64,000 nucleotides of DNA. Origin: Actinoplanes aureus (GTDB lineage Bacteria > Actinomycetota > Actinomycetes > Mycobacteriales > Micromonosporaceae). Below the pieces are notes generated by a model. The model searched no databases, was not told the origin of the DNA, and worked only from the letters and a program-made list of their open reading frames with translations. The first letter of the stretch is position 1, and each line of letters begins with the position of its first letter. Location: contig NZ_JADQTO010000003.1 of NCBI RefSeq assembly GCF_015704865.1, positions 62,001 to 126,000 on the forward strand, given 5' to 3'. Made by a program: the position numbers and the translations under genes. Below are positions 7,757 through 16,879 of the stretch, piece by piece.

Positions 7757-9088
7757 TCAACGGGGAATGGACTGTCCGGCCGCCTGGGCGGCTCGCGCGA
7801 GATGCGCCGCCACCGCCGCGTGGTCGTCCGCGACCAGGCCCACCGTGATCCGCAGGTGAGGATCGGAGCCCGGGCCCACCGCGAAGGCTGTTCCCGCCGC
7901 CGCCCCGATGCCCGCGCTGGCCAGGCTGAGCAGCGCCGCCTGCTCGTCCGCCACCGGCAGCCAGAGGTTCAGCCCCTCACCCGGCGGCAGCACGATCCCG
8001 GCCGCTGCCAGTCCGGAGGTGATCAGGTGACGCCGGCGGGCGTACTCGTCCCGGGCCGCGCGTACCGCGGCGATCGACGCCGGATCGGTGAGCAGGCTGA
8101 GCAGCAGGTGCTGGAGCAGGCGGCTGGTCCAGCCCTGGCCGAGCAGCCGCCGCTCCAGGATCGGGTCGAGGACCGTGGCCGGCCCGCTGACCGCGGCCAG
8201 CCGCAGGTCCGGTCCGTGCGACTTGGAGAAGCTGCGCACGTGCACGACCTGCCGGGGCAGGTGGGTGCCGAGTGAGCAGAGCGGCCCGGAGGCGAGGTCG
8301 CCGGCGGAGTCGTCCTCCACGACGTACACCTCCGGGTGGTGCGCGAGCACCGCAGCGAGCGCGCTCGCCCGCGACGGTGACCACGACGCGCCGGTGGGGT
8401 TGAGGGCGCGCGGTTGCAGGAAGACGGCGGCGGGCCGCCGGCCGAGCGCGGCGGCCAGCTGATCCGGAAGCATGCCGGAGGCGTCGGTGCCGACGCCGAT
8501 CACCGCGACGCCGAGCACCTCGAGCAGGTCCAGCAGGGGCGGGAAGCACGGGTTCTCCACCACCGCGAGGTCGCCGAGGCGCAGCAGCGCCGACGCCACC
8601 TGGTCGACCGCGTCCATCGCCCCGTCGAAGATCGCCAGGCGCTCGGGTGGGTACGGCCACCGGTCGCGCAGCAGTGCCCCGAGGGCGGGCAGCACCGGTT
8701 CGTCGAGGTAGCTGGTCGGCGCGGGGGAGAGGCCGAAGAGCGCCGGGACCGGCGGCAGCAGCCGGGGGTCGGGAACGCCGGTGGACAGGTCGAGCCCGAA
8801 TCCGGAGGTCTGGCGCAGCGCGGCCCGGTAGCGGCCCGGCCCGCCCGCGCCGGGAGTGGCGACGACCGTGCCGCGCCGGCCGTCCGTGCGAATGGTTCCG
8901 GCCCGGCGCAGCAGCTGCCACGCTGCGTTGACCGTGCTGGGCGACAGGTGCAACTCGGCCGCGACGGCACGGACCGGGGGCAGCTTGGCGCCGCCGGCCA
9001 GCGCGCCGTCGCCGACCGCGCGGCTGACCGCCTCGGCGAGGCCGCGAGCGCTGGGGTCGTGGAGCCGCTCTCTGACCACCTGGAACAT
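7757..9088 (-). CDS. MocR-type GntR regulator with aminotransferase-like domain
   Basis: 443 residues. An N-terminal winged helix (about 1-75, with KLPPVRAVAAELHLSPSTVN) is fused to a fold-type I PLP domain. The expected Schiff-base lysine is K289 in SFSKSHGPDLRLA; EDDSAGD and NPTG match other PLP contacts. MocR proteins such as GabR and PdxR use PLP or its adduct with an amine as the signal. It diverges from mmsA with only 59 bases between the starts, so it most likely controls the beta-alanine/amine genes to its right. Confidence 0.9.
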   Translation of the reverse strand: MFQVVRERLHDPSARGLAEAVSRAVGDGALAGGAKLPPVRAVAAELHLSPSTVNAAWQLLRRAGTIRTDGRRGTVVATPGAGGPGRYRAALRQTSGFGLDLSTGVPDPRLLPPVPALFGLSPAPTSYLDEPVLPALGALLRDRWPYPPERLAIFDGAMDAVDQVASALLRLGDLAVVENPCFPPLLDLLEVLGVAVIGVGTDASGMLPDQLAAALGRRPAAVFLQPRALNPTGASWSPSRASALAAVLAHHPEVYVVEDDSAGDLASGPLCSLGTHLPRQVVHVRSFSKSHGPDLRLAAVSGPATVLDPILERRLLGQGWTSRLLQHLLLSLLTDPASIAAVRAARDEYARRRHLITSGLAAAGIVLPPGEGLNLWLPVADEQAALLSLASAGIGAAAGTAFAVGPGSDPHLRITVGLVADDHAAVAAHLARAAQAAGQSIPR

Positions 9089-9092
9089 TTTT

Positions 9093-9134
9093 GTGACAGT
9101 ACAACCGAAGCATTGTTCGGTCCATGGTCGTCAC
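9093..9134. promoter_or_regulatory. Operator/promoter region shared by the MocR gene and mmsA
   Basis: The short divergent gap holds nested inverted repeats: GTGAC (9093-9097) with GTCAC (9130-9134), and CCGAA (9105-9109) with TTCGG (9116-9120). CATAAT at 9133-9138 could be the -10 box of mmsA, only 10 bases before its ATG and with no ribosome site, which suggests a leaderless transcript. The spaced symmetry fits a MocR/GntR dimer site. Confidence 0.45.
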
Positions 9135-9147
9135 ATAATCTTCGGCC

Positions 9148-10632
9148 ATGAATCACATCGCGCACTGGATCGGCGGCGCGGAGCGCGCCGGCGAGTCCGG
9201 CCGGGTCGGCCCGGTCTTCAACCCCGCCACCGGTTCACAGATCGCGTCCGTCGACCTCGCCTCGGCCGACGAGGTCGCGGCCGCGGTGGCCGTCGCCAAG
9301 GAAGCCGCCAAGGCGTGGCGCGAGGCGTCGTTGTCGAAGCGTTCCGCCGTTCTCTTCAAGTTCCGCGAGCTGCTCGCGGCGAACGTCGGCGAGCTGGCGA
9401 AGATCGTCACCACCGAGCACGGCAAGGTGCTCGCCGACGCCGCCGGCGAGGTGGCCCGCGGCCTGGAGAACGTCGAGTTCGCCACCGGCATCCCGCACCT
9501 GATGAAGGGCTCCTTCTCCGAGCAGGCCGCCACCAGCGTCGACGTCTACTCGATCCGCCAGCCGCTCGGCGTGGTCGCCGGCATCACCCCGTTCAACTTC
9601 CCGGCGATGGTGCCGCTCTGGATGTGCGCCACCGCGATCGCCGCGGGCAACGCGTTCGTGCTCAAGCCCAGCGAGAAGGACCCGTCCGCGGCGCTGTTCC
9701 TGGCGAAGCTGTGGAAGGAGGCCGGTCTGCCGGACGGCGTGTTCAACGTCGTGCACGGCGACAAGGAGGCGGTCGACGCGATCCTGGTGCACCCGGACAT
9801 CGCGGCGGTCAGCTTCGTCGGCTCCACCCCGATCGCCAAGTACATCTACGAGACCGGCACCTCGCACGGCAAGCGGGTCCAGGCCCTCGGCGGCGCGAAG
9901 AACCACATGATCGTGCTCCCGGACGCCGAGCTCGACGCGGCCGCCGACGCGGCGATCAGCGCGGGGTACGGCGCGGCCGGCGAGCGCTGCATGGCGATCT
10001 CCGTCGTGGTGGCCGTCGGTGACATCGCCGACCCGCTGGTCGAGGCCATCGCCGCCCGCCTGCCGAAGATCAAGATCGGTGACGGGGCCGACCCGTCGTC
10101 GGAGATGGGGCCGCTGATCAGCGCCCAGCACCGGGACAAGGTCACCGGATACATCGAGGCCGGTGCCCAGGCCGGCGCCAAGGTGGTCGCCGACGGACGC
10201 GAGCTCGCCGACCAGCCCGGCTACTTCCTGGGCGCGACCCTGCTCGACAACGTCACGCCGGAGATGACGGTCTACACCGACGAGATCTTCGGCCCGGTTC
10301 TCAGCGTCGTCCGCGTGGAGACCTACGCCGAGGCCGTCGAGCTCGTGAACAACAACGAGTACGGCAACGGCACCGCCATCTTCACCCGCGACGGCGGCGC
10401 CGCCCGGCAGTTCCAGTTCGACGTCAACGCCGGCATGGTCGGCGTGAACGTGCCGATCCCGGTGCCGGTCGCCTACTACTCGTTCGGCGGCTGGAAGGCG
10501 TCGCTGTTCGGCGACACCCACATGTACGGCCCGGACGGCATCCACTTCTTCACCCGCAGCAAGGTCGTCACCTCGCGCTGGCCCGACCCGGGCACGTCCT
10601 CGGTCGACCTCGGCTTCCCCCAGACGCGATGA
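9148..10632 (+). CDS. mmsA: Methylmalonate-semialdehyde dehydrogenase (CoA-acylating)
   Basis: 494 residues, the usual MMSDH length. It oxidises (methyl)malonate semialdehyde to acetyl- or propionyl-CoA with NAD and CoA. Family marks are FNPATGSQIASV at the start, TPFNFPAMVPLWM, the nucleophile C281 in GERCMAIS and YTDEIFGPVLS, and the C-terminal VNVPIPVPVAYYSFGGWK block typical of MMSDH rather than other aldehyde dehydrogenases. Its stop overlaps the start of the following aminotransferase, so the pair probably converts beta-alanine (or 3-aminoisobutyrate) through the semialdehyde to acyl-CoA. Confidence 0.93.
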   Translation: MNHIAHWIGGAERAGESGRVGPVFNPATGSQIASVDLASADEVAAAVAVAKEAAKAWREASLSKRSAVLFKFRELLAANVGELAKIVTTEHGKVLADAAGEVARGLENVEFATGIPHLMKGSFSEQAATSVDVYSIRQPLGVVAGITPFNFPAMVPLWMCATAIAAGNAFVLKPSEKDPSAALFLAKLWKEAGLPDGVFNVVHGDKEAVDAILVHPDIAAVSFVGSTPIAKYIYETGTSHGKRVQALGGAKNHMIVLPDAELDAAADAAISAGYGAAGERCMAISVVVAVGDIADPLVEAIAARLPKIKIGDGADPSSEMGPLISAQHRDKVTGYIEAGAQAGAKVVADGRELADQPGYFLGATLLDNVTPEMTVYTDEIFGPVLSVVRVETYAEAVELVNNNEYGNGTAIFTRDGGAARQFQFDVNAGMVGVNVPIPVPVAYYSFGGWKASLFGDTHMYGPDGIHFFTRSKVVTSRWPDPGTSSVDLGFPQTR

Positions 10633-11966
10633 CCGGCGCACAGGTACGCGCGGACGATCGCGCTCACGTCTTCCACTCCTGGTCGGCCCAGGGCCTGATC
10701 AACCCGTTGCCCGTCGAACGGGCGGAGGGCAGCTACTTCTGGGACTACGAGGGTAGGAGGTACCTCGACTTCTCGTCCCAGCTGGTCAACATCAACATCG
10801 GTCACCAGCATCCCCGGATGATCGAGGCGATCCAGGAGCAGGCCGCCCGGCTCTGCACCATCCAGCCGGCCTTCGCCAACGACAAGCGCGGCGAGGCGGC
10901 CCGGATGATCGCCGAGGTGGCACCGGACAACCTGAACAAGGTGTTCTTCACCAACGGCGGCGCCGAGGCCAACGAGAACGCGATCCGGTTGGCCCGGCTG
11001 CACACCGGCCGGCACAAGGTGCTCTCCACCTACCGCAGCTACCACGGCTCGACCGCCACCGCGATCACCGCGACCGGCGACCCGCGCCGCTGGCCGAACG
11101 AGCCGGTGGCGATCGGGGTGGTGCACTTCTGGGGGCCGTACCCGTACCGGTCGCCGTTCTACTCGGAGACGCTCGAGCAGGAGACCCAGCGGGCCCTTCA
11201 GCACCTGCGTGACACCGTCGTCTTCGAGGGCCCGGCGACGATCGCCGCGATCCTCCTGGAGACCGTGGTCGGCACCAACGGCATCCTGGTGCCGCCGCCC
11301 GGCTACCTGGCCGGGGTGCGGGCGATCTGCGACGAGTTCGGCATCGTCTTCATCGCCGACGAGGTGATGGCCGGCTTCGGCCGCTGCGGCGAGTGGTTCG
11401 CGATCGACCGGTGGGGCGTCGCCCCCGACCTGATCACCTTCGCCAAGGGCGTCAACTCCGGCTATCTGCCGCTCGGTGGTGTGGTGATCTCCGACGAGAT
11501 CGCCGAGACCTTCCGCGAGCGGCCGTTCCCCGGCGGCCTCACCTACTCCGGGCACCCCCTGGCCTGCGCGTCGGCCGTGGCGTCGATGCAGATCTTCAAG
11601 GAGGAGGGGATCATCGAGCACGCCCGCGCGCTCGGTGACGACGTGATCGGGCCCGGCCTGGCCGCGCTCATGGAGCGGCACCCGAGCGTCGGCGAGGTCC
11701 GGGGCCTGGGCGTCTTCTGGGCGATCGAGCTGGTCACCCACCGCGAGAAGAGGACGCCGCTGGTGCCGTTCAACGCGGCGGGCGCGGCCGCCGGGCCGAT
11801 GAACGAGGTGGCCGCGGCCTGCAAGGAGCAGGGGCTCTGGCCGTTCACCCATTTCAACCGGATCCACGTGGTGCCGCCCTGCACGGCCACCGCCGACGAG
11901 GTACGGGAAGGTCTGTCGATCCTGGACCGGGCGCTGACCGTCGCGGACCGGTTCTACAACGCCTAA
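10629..11966 (+). CDS. Class III omega-amino acid:pyruvate aminotransferase
   Basis: 445 residues, PLP fold type I, class III. Visible marks are FTNGGAEANENAIR, the YHG of RSYHGSTATAI, ADEVMAGFGRCGEW and the PLP lysine K273 in FAKGVNSGYLPLG. It starts within the mmsA stop (ATGA at 10629) and so is in the same operon. Next to MMSDH it most plausibly makes malonate semialdehyde from beta-alanine; taurine or another omega-amine is possible. No terminator is obvious before the next operon. Confidence 0.88.
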   Translation: MTGAQVRADDRAHVFHSWSAQGLINPLPVERAEGSYFWDYEGRRYLDFSSQLVNINIGHQHPRMIEAIQEQAARLCTIQPAFANDKRGEAARMIAEVAPDNLNKVFFTNGGAEANENAIRLARLHTGRHKVLSTYRSYHGSTATAITATGDPRRWPNEPVAIGVVHFWGPYPYRSPFYSETLEQETQRALQHLRDTVVFEGPATIAAILLETVVGTNGILVPPPGYLAGVRAICDEFGIVFIADEVMAGFGRCGEWFAIDRWGVAPDLITFAKGVNSGYLPLGGVVISDEIAETFRERPFPGGLTYSGHPLACASAVASMQIFKEEGIIEHARALGDDVIGPGLAALMERHPSVGEVRGLGVFWAIELVTHREKRTPLVPFNAAGAAAGPMNEVAAACKEQGLWPFTHFNRIHVVPPCTATADEVREGLSILDRALTVADRFYNA

Positions 11967-12000
11967 AACTCGGTTTTCGTCGTCTGAACGGCGGTCTAGC

Positions 12001-12041
12001 CGCTGATTCCGTTTCAGGCTTGGAAATTACTTCGGATTCCC
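12001..12041 (+). promoter_or_regulatory. Possible operator upstream of polyamine operon
   Basis: CTGATTCCGTTTCAG has CTGA/TCAG symmetry, and GATTCCGT at 12005-12012 resembles sites before the aminotransferase at 20123 and the aldehyde dehydrogenase at 31509. A second GGATTCC lies at 12034-12040. Lrp/AsnC binding is a guess, based on the lrp-type gene in the sister operon. Confidence 0.3.
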
Positions 12042-12120
12042 TTGCCCACGCACGTTCTCGTGTGACAACCTCCCCCAAGTCCGGGTGCGAATCCGGCACC
12101 ACGATCGGAAGGTAATCCCT

Positions 12121-13557
12121 GTGAGCACCGACGTCCCTGTGCTGCGCAACTTCGTCAACGGGTCGTACACCGGCACCGAAGACGGGATCACCTCGCCGGT
12201 CGTCGACCCCAGCACCGGGGAGACCTACGCGCAGGCGCCGGTCTCCTCGGCGCGGGACGTCGAGGCGGCGGTGGCGGCCGCCGCCCAGGGCTTCGAGACC
12301 TGGCGGGACAGCACACCGGGCGAGCGGCAGCGGGCGCTGCTGCGCATCGCCGACGCGGTCGAGGCGCGCGGCGAGGAGCTCGTCGCGGCCGAATGCCGCA
12401 ACACCGGCAAGCCGGTCGAGGCGACCCGCCAGGAGGAGCTCGGGCCGCTCCTCGACGAGCTGCGCTTCTTCGCCGGAGCGGCGCGCATCCTGGAGGGCAA
12501 GTCCGCGGGGGAGTACCTGCGGGATCACACCTCTTTCGTACGCCGTGAGCCGATCGGCGTGTGCGGGCAGATCACCCCGTGGAACTATCCGATGGTGATG
12601 GGGGTCTGGAAGTTCGCCCCCGCCATCGCGGCCGGCAACTCGGTGGTCCTCAAGCCGTCGGACACCACCCCGGTCAGCAGCCTCCTGCTTGCCGAGATCG
12701 CCGCCGAGTTCCTGCCGCCGGGCGTGCTCAACGTGGTCTGCGGCGACCGGGACACCGGCCGTTCGCTGGTGGCGCACCCGGTGCCGCAGCTGGTGTCGAT
12801 CACCGGCTCCACCCGGGCCGGGATGGAGGTGGCCGCGACCGCCGCACCCGACCTGAAGCGGGTGCACCTGGAGCTGGGCGGGAAGGCGCCGGTCGTGGTC
12901 TTCGACGACGTGGACGTCGCCGCCACCGCCGAGGCGATCGCCGGGGCCGGCTACTTCAACGCCGGCCAGGACTGCACCGCCGCCACCCGGGTGCTGGTGC
13001 ACGAGCGGATCGCCGCCGACTTCACCGCCGCCCTCGCCGTGGCCGCCAAGAACACCCGGGTCGGCGCCCCGTCCGACACCGACGCCTACTTCGGGCCGGT
13101 CAACAACGTCAGCCAGCTCGACCGGGTCACCGGCTTCCTGGCCCGGACCCCGGAGCACGCCGAGGTGGTGACCGGTGGCCACCGGATCGGCGAGCGGGGA
13201 TACTTCTTCGAGCCGACCGTGGTCACCGGTCTGCGACAGCAGGACGAGATGATCCAGGACGAGATCTTCGGCCCGGTCATCACCGTGCAGAGCTTCGCCG
13301 ACGAGGAGACCGCGGTCCGCTGGGCCAACGACGTCCGGTTCGGGCTCAGCGCCAGCGTCTGGACACAGAACCACGGCCGGGCGATGCGCGTGTCGCGTCG
13401 TCTCGACTTCGGAGCGGTGTGGATCAACACGCACCTGCCGTTCGTCTCCGAGATGCCGCACGGCGGATACGGTCACTCCGGCTACGGCAAGGACCTATCC
13501 ATGTACGGCTTCGAGGAGTACACCCGGATCAAGCACGTGATGAGCTTCAACGGCTGA
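12121..13557 (+). CDS. Gamma-aminobutyraldehyde dehydrogenase
   Basis: 478 residues from the GTG at 12121, chosen because GGAAGG sits 8 bases upstream; the frame is open 12 more codons without a site. It oxidises 4-aminobutanal to GABA (PatD/KauB type). Marks are the TPWNYPMVMGVWKFAPA cofactor-site block, LELGGKAPVVVFDD, nucleophile C285 in GQDCTAATR, and the C-terminal GYGKDLSMYGFEEYTRIKHV signature of this subfamily. It heads the polyamine operon and is closely similar to the enzyme encoded at 30073-31509. Confidence 0.9.
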   Translation: MSTDVPVLRNFVNGSYTGTEDGITSPVVDPSTGETYAQAPVSSARDVEAAVAAAAQGFETWRDSTPGERQRALLRIADAVEARGEELVAAECRNTGKPVEATRQEELGPLLDELRFFAGAARILEGKSAGEYLRDHTSFVRREPIGVCGQITPWNYPMVMGVWKFAPAIAAGNSVVLKPSDTTPVSSLLLAEIAAEFLPPGVLNVVCGDRDTGRSLVAHPVPQLVSITGSTRAGMEVAATAAPDLKRVHLELGGKAPVVVFDDVDVAATAEAIAGAGYFNAGQDCTAATRVLVHERIAADFTAALAVAAKNTRVGAPSDTDAYFGPVNNVSQLDRVTGFLARTPEHAEVVTGGHRIGERGYFFEPTVVTGLRQQDEMIQDEIFGPVITVQSFADEETAVRWANDVRFGLSASVWTQNHGRAMRVSRRLDFGAVWINTHLPFVSEMPHGGYGHSGYGKDLSMYGFEEYTRIKHVMSFNG

Positions 13558-13600
13558 CTCCCGCCGGCCCCCTGTGAAAAAACCGCCTCAGAGGTGATAG

Positions 13601-14758
13601 ATGACCACTTCTCCCCCGCACCACGCCGCGAGCGTGCGACCCGGCACCGGGCAGCACGCCGGGCATCCGGCGATCGAGTTCGTCGGCGTGCGCAAGGACT
13701 ACCTGTCGCACGGTGAGGCGGTTCCCGCCGTCAAGAGCCTGGACCTGGCGATCGGACAGGGGGAGTTCTTCTCGCTGCTCGGCCCCTCCGGCTGCGGCAA
13801 GACCACCACCATGCGGATGATCGCGGGCTTCGAGGAGCCCACCGCAGGCAAGGTCTTCCTCGACGGCAAGGACGTCACCGACGTCGGCCCGAACAAGCGC
13901 GACGTCAACATGGTCTTCCAGTCGTACGCGCTCTTCCCGCACCTCAACGTGCTGCAGAACGTCTCGTTCGGCCTGGAGCGCAAGAAGCTCGCGAAGAGCG
14001 AGATCAAGCGGCGGGTCGGCGAGATGCTCGAGATCGTCTCGCTGACCGGCATGGAGAAGCGGCAGCCCAAGGAGATGTCTGGCGGCCAGCAGCAGCGGGT
14101 CGCGCTGGCCCGGGCGCTGGTCAACCACCCGCGGGCACTGCTGCTCGACGAGCCGCTCGGCGCCCTCGACCTGAAGCTGCGCCAGCAGATGCAGGTCGAG
14201 CTCAAGCGGATCCAGCGCGAGGTCGGCATCACCTTCGTCTACGTGACCCACGACCAGGGCGAGGCCCTGACCATGTCGGACCGGATCGCGGTGATGAACA
14301 GCGGCCTGATCGAGCAGCTGGGCTCGCCGCGCAACATCTACGAGCGGCCGGCGAGCCGGTTCGTGGCCGGCTTCATCGGTACGTCCAACCTCATCGACGG
14401 ACAGGTCAGCCACGTGGACGGCGGCGTGGCGGTTCTCGACGTCGCCCCCGGCGAGCGGGTACTGGTCCCGGTCACCGGTCAGGTCCAGCCCGGGCGCGCC
14501 CTCGAGGTGTCGGTCCGCCCGGAGAAGATCGACCTGCACCGCACGATGCCGCACGACAGCGCGGCCAGCATCGTCTCCGGCGTGGTCACCGAGGTGGTGT
14601 ACCACGGGACATCGACGAACTACACAGTGGCGACCTCCGCTGGATCAGACTTCGTGGTGTTCGACCAGAATGCTCACGATGCCGAGGACGTCGCGTCGCG
14701 TGGCGAGCGCGTATTTCTCACCTGGGCCCCGCAGCACTCGTACCCGATCGGAGTCTGA
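13601..14758 (+). CDS. potA: Polyamine ABC transporter ATPase (PotA-like)
   Basis: 385 residues. ATP-binding subunit of a spermidine/putrescine-type importer on the inner face of the membrane. Walker A is GPSGCGKTT near residue 64, the Q-loop VFQSYALFPH, the signature MSGGQQQRVALARAL and Walker B LLLDEPLGALD follow, and a TOBE-like domain occupies about 270-385. AGAGGTGATAG before the ATG is the ribosome site. It is followed after 2 bases by the binding-protein gene. Symbol by homology; putrescine specificity is inferred from the neighbouring catabolic genes. Confidence 0.9.
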   Translation: MTTSPPHHAASVRPGTGQHAGHPAIEFVGVRKDYLSHGEAVPAVKSLDLAIGQGEFFSLLGPSGCGKTTTMRMIAGFEEPTAGKVFLDGKDVTDVGPNKRDVNMVFQSYALFPHLNVLQNVSFGLERKKLAKSEIKRRVGEMLEIVSLTGMEKRQPKEMSGGQQQRVALARALVNHPRALLLDEPLGALDLKLRQQMQVELKRIQREVGITFVYVTHDQGEALTMSDRIAVMNSGLIEQLGSPRNIYERPASRFVAGFIGTSNLIDGQVSHVDGGVAVLDVAPGERVLVPVTGQVQPGRALEVSVRPEKIDLHRTMPHDSAASIVSGVVTEVVYHGTSTNYTVATSAGSDFVVFDQNAHDAEDVASRGERVFLTWAPQHSYPIGV

Positions 14759-14760
14759 AG

Positions 14761-16011
14761 TTGTTCCCCACCAGTAAGCCGGACCCCTCCCTCCTGCGAG
14801 GCATGACGCAGCGACGGCTCGGCCGTCGCGACGCCCTGCGCCTCGGCGGGTTGTCGGCGATGGGCGCCTTCCTCGCCGCCTGCGGCGTGCAGGGCAAGGG
14901 CAAGCCGGGCGCCTCCGCGGCTCCTGACGCGGTCGCCAAGTTCTGGAACGGCAAGGTCAAGAACGGCAAGCTCGACTTCGCGAACTGGCCGCTCTACATG
15001 GACCCGAAGAAGCCGGAGCTCAAGAAGTTCACCGAGAAGACCGGGATCACGGTCAAGTACGACGAGGTCATCCAGGAGATGGGGCCCTGGTTCGCCAAGG
15101 TCCAGCCGCAGCTCTCGGCGAAGCAGTCGATCGGCTACGACCTCATGGTGATCACCAACGGCATGCAGTTCGGACAGTTCCGCGACGCCGGCTTCCTGGC
15201 CCCGCTGGACCACTCCAAGCTGCCGAACTACGCCGCCAACGCCGCCAAGTCGTACGCCCAGTCGGCGTACGACCCGGGCAACGTGTTCAGCGTGCCGTGG
15301 GCGTCCGGCATCACCGGTATCGCCTACGACGAGTCGAAGACGAAGCGGCCGATCACCAAGCTCGCCGACCTGTGGGACCCGGCGTTCAAGGGCAAGGTCG
15401 GCATGTTCAGCGACCTCCAGGAGCTGGGCAACTTCGGTCTGCTCGCGGCCGGCCTGGACCCGGCCAAGTCGGCGGAGGCGGACTGGAAGAAGGCCGCCGC
15501 CAAGCTGCAGGAGCAGAAGGACGCCGGCATCGTCCGCAACTACTACGACCAGGGCTACGTCGACGCGCTCGGCAAGGGCGAGGTCTGGATCACCCAGGCC
15601 TGGTCCGGTGACATCTTCCAGAAGAACGTCTCCGACGGCACGAACTTCAAGTTCGTGATCCCGGAGGAGGGCGGCACCATCTGGACCGACAACATGGCCA
15701 TCCCGATCACCGCGGCCAACCCGGTCGACGCGATCACGCTGATGGACTTCTTCTACGAGGTGGAGAACGCCGCCACCCTCGCCGAGTACATCAACTACGT
15801 GTGCCCGGTGCCGGCCGCCCAGGCGACGATGCTCAAGCACGCCGCCGCGCAGACCGGTGAGGACAAGGAGTACCTGGAGTCGGTCGCCAACAGCCCGCTG
15901 GTGTTCCCGGGCGAGGCCGACTACGCCAAGCTGCACTACTACGTCGGTTTCAACACCGCCGAGGAGCAGCAGGACTTCTCCAAGGTGTTCGATCCGATCG
16001 TGCTGGGCTGA
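14761..16011 (+). CDS. potD: Polyamine ABC transporter substrate-binding protein, Tat-type lipoprotein
   Basis: 416 residues from the TTG at 14761, which has GGAG 7 bases upstream; an ATG at 14803 lacks a usable spacer. The signal has the twin-arginine motif RRDALRLGG and the lipobox LAAC near residue 40, so the protein is probably exported folded and lipidated. The rest is a type-2 periplasmic binding fold like PotD/PotF (GYDLMVITNGMQ, FSVPWASGITGIAYD, YINYVCPVP). It binds the polyamine for the permeases downstream. Confidence 0.88.
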   Translation: MFPTSKPDPSLLRGMTQRRLGRRDALRLGGLSAMGAFLAACGVQGKGKPGASAAPDAVAKFWNGKVKNGKLDFANWPLYMDPKKPELKKFTEKTGITVKYDEVIQEMGPWFAKVQPQLSAKQSIGYDLMVITNGMQFGQFRDAGFLAPLDHSKLPNYAANAAKSYAQSAYDPGNVFSVPWASGITGIAYDESKTKRPITKLADLWDPAFKGKVGMFSDLQELGNFGLLAAGLDPAKSAEADWKKAAAKLQEQKDAGIVRNYYDQGYVDALGKGEVWITQAWSGDIFQKNVSDGTNFKFVIPEEGGTIWTDNMAIPITAANPVDAITLMDFFYEVENAATLAEYINYVCPVPAAQATMLKHAAAQTGEDKEYLESVANSPLVFPGEADYAKLHYYVGFNTAEEQQDFSKVFDPIVLG

Positions 16012-16015
16012 TGCG

Positions 16016-16879
16016 ATGAACCGGGTAAAACGTACACTCGCGCCCTACCTGCTGGTGCTGCCCGGCGGGTTGTGGCTCCTGGTCTTCTTCGTGGTGCCGA
16101 TGGTGACCATGCTGTCGCTGTCACTCCAGGAGGGCGACATCGTCAACGGGTACGTCTTCACGGGTCACTGGCAGACCTACGTGGAGGCGATCTCGGACTA
16201 CCAGACCCAGATGATCCGCTCGCTGGTGTACGGCGCCATCACGTCGCTGGTCCTGATCGTGCTGGCGTTCCCGGTCGCGTATTGGATCGCCTTCTACGGG
16301 GGCCGGAAGAAGACGACCTACCTGTTCCTGATCCTCCTGCCGTTCTTCGTGTCGTTCGTCCTGCGCACCATCTCGTGGCGGATGCTCCTCACCGACGACG
16401 GCGTGCTGCTCCACCCGTTGAAGGAGGCCGGGCTGCTCCCGTCCGGCTTCCAGCTCCTCGGCACCCCGACCGCGGTGATCGCCGGTCTGGTGTACAACTT
16501 CCTGCCGTTCATGGTGCTGCCGATCTACGTGGCCCTGGAGCGGATCGATCCGCGGGTGGTCGAGGCCGCCCGCGACCTGTACGCCTCCCCGGCCACCGCG
16601 TTCCGCAAAGTGATCTTCCCGCTCGCGCTGCCCGGCGTCTTCGCCGGCGTGCTGATGACGTTCGTTCCGGCCAGCTCCGACTACGTCAACTCGGAGCTGC
16701 TGGGCGGCACCAGCACGACCATGATCGGGCAGGTCATCCAGAGCAAGTTCCTGCACACCTCGGACTATCCGACCGCCTCGGCGCTCGCGTTCGCCCTGAT
16801 GGCGGTGCTGCTGATCGGTGTGTTCTCGTACGCCCGGGCGCTCGGCACCGAGGACGTGATGAAGGTGGCGGCCCGATGA
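16016..16879 (+). CDS. potB: Polyamine ABC transporter permease (PotB-like)
   Basis: 287 residues with about six membrane helices. The ATG at 16016 gives MNRVKRTLAPYLLVLPGG, the normal PotB start; an in-frame extension upstream overlaps the binding-protein gene and is rejected. The cytoplasmic EAA-type loop is VVEAARDLYASPATAFRKV, contacting the ATPase. It lies 4 bases after the potD stop and overlaps the next permease gene by ATGA. Confidence 0.9.
   Translation: MNRVKRTLAPYLLVLPGGLWLLVFFVVPMVTMLSLSLQEGDIVNGYVFTGHWQTYVEAISDYQTQMIRSLVYGAITSLVLIVLAFPVAYWIAFYGGRKKTTYLFLILLPFFVSFVLRTISWRMLLTDDGVLLHPLKEAGLLPSGFQLLGTPTAVIAGLVYNFLPFMVLPIYVALERIDPRVVEAARDLYASPATAFRKVIFPLALPGVFAGVLMTFVPASSDYVNSELLGGTSTTMIGQVIQSKFLHTSDYPTASALAFALMAVLLIGVFSYARALGTEDVMKVAAR

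Noticed and set aside
12081..12100. GGTGCGAATCCGGCACC looks like a tRNA T-arm
   Set aside because: No acceptor, D or anticodon arms surround it at tRNA spacing; it is best seen as a small leader hairpin.
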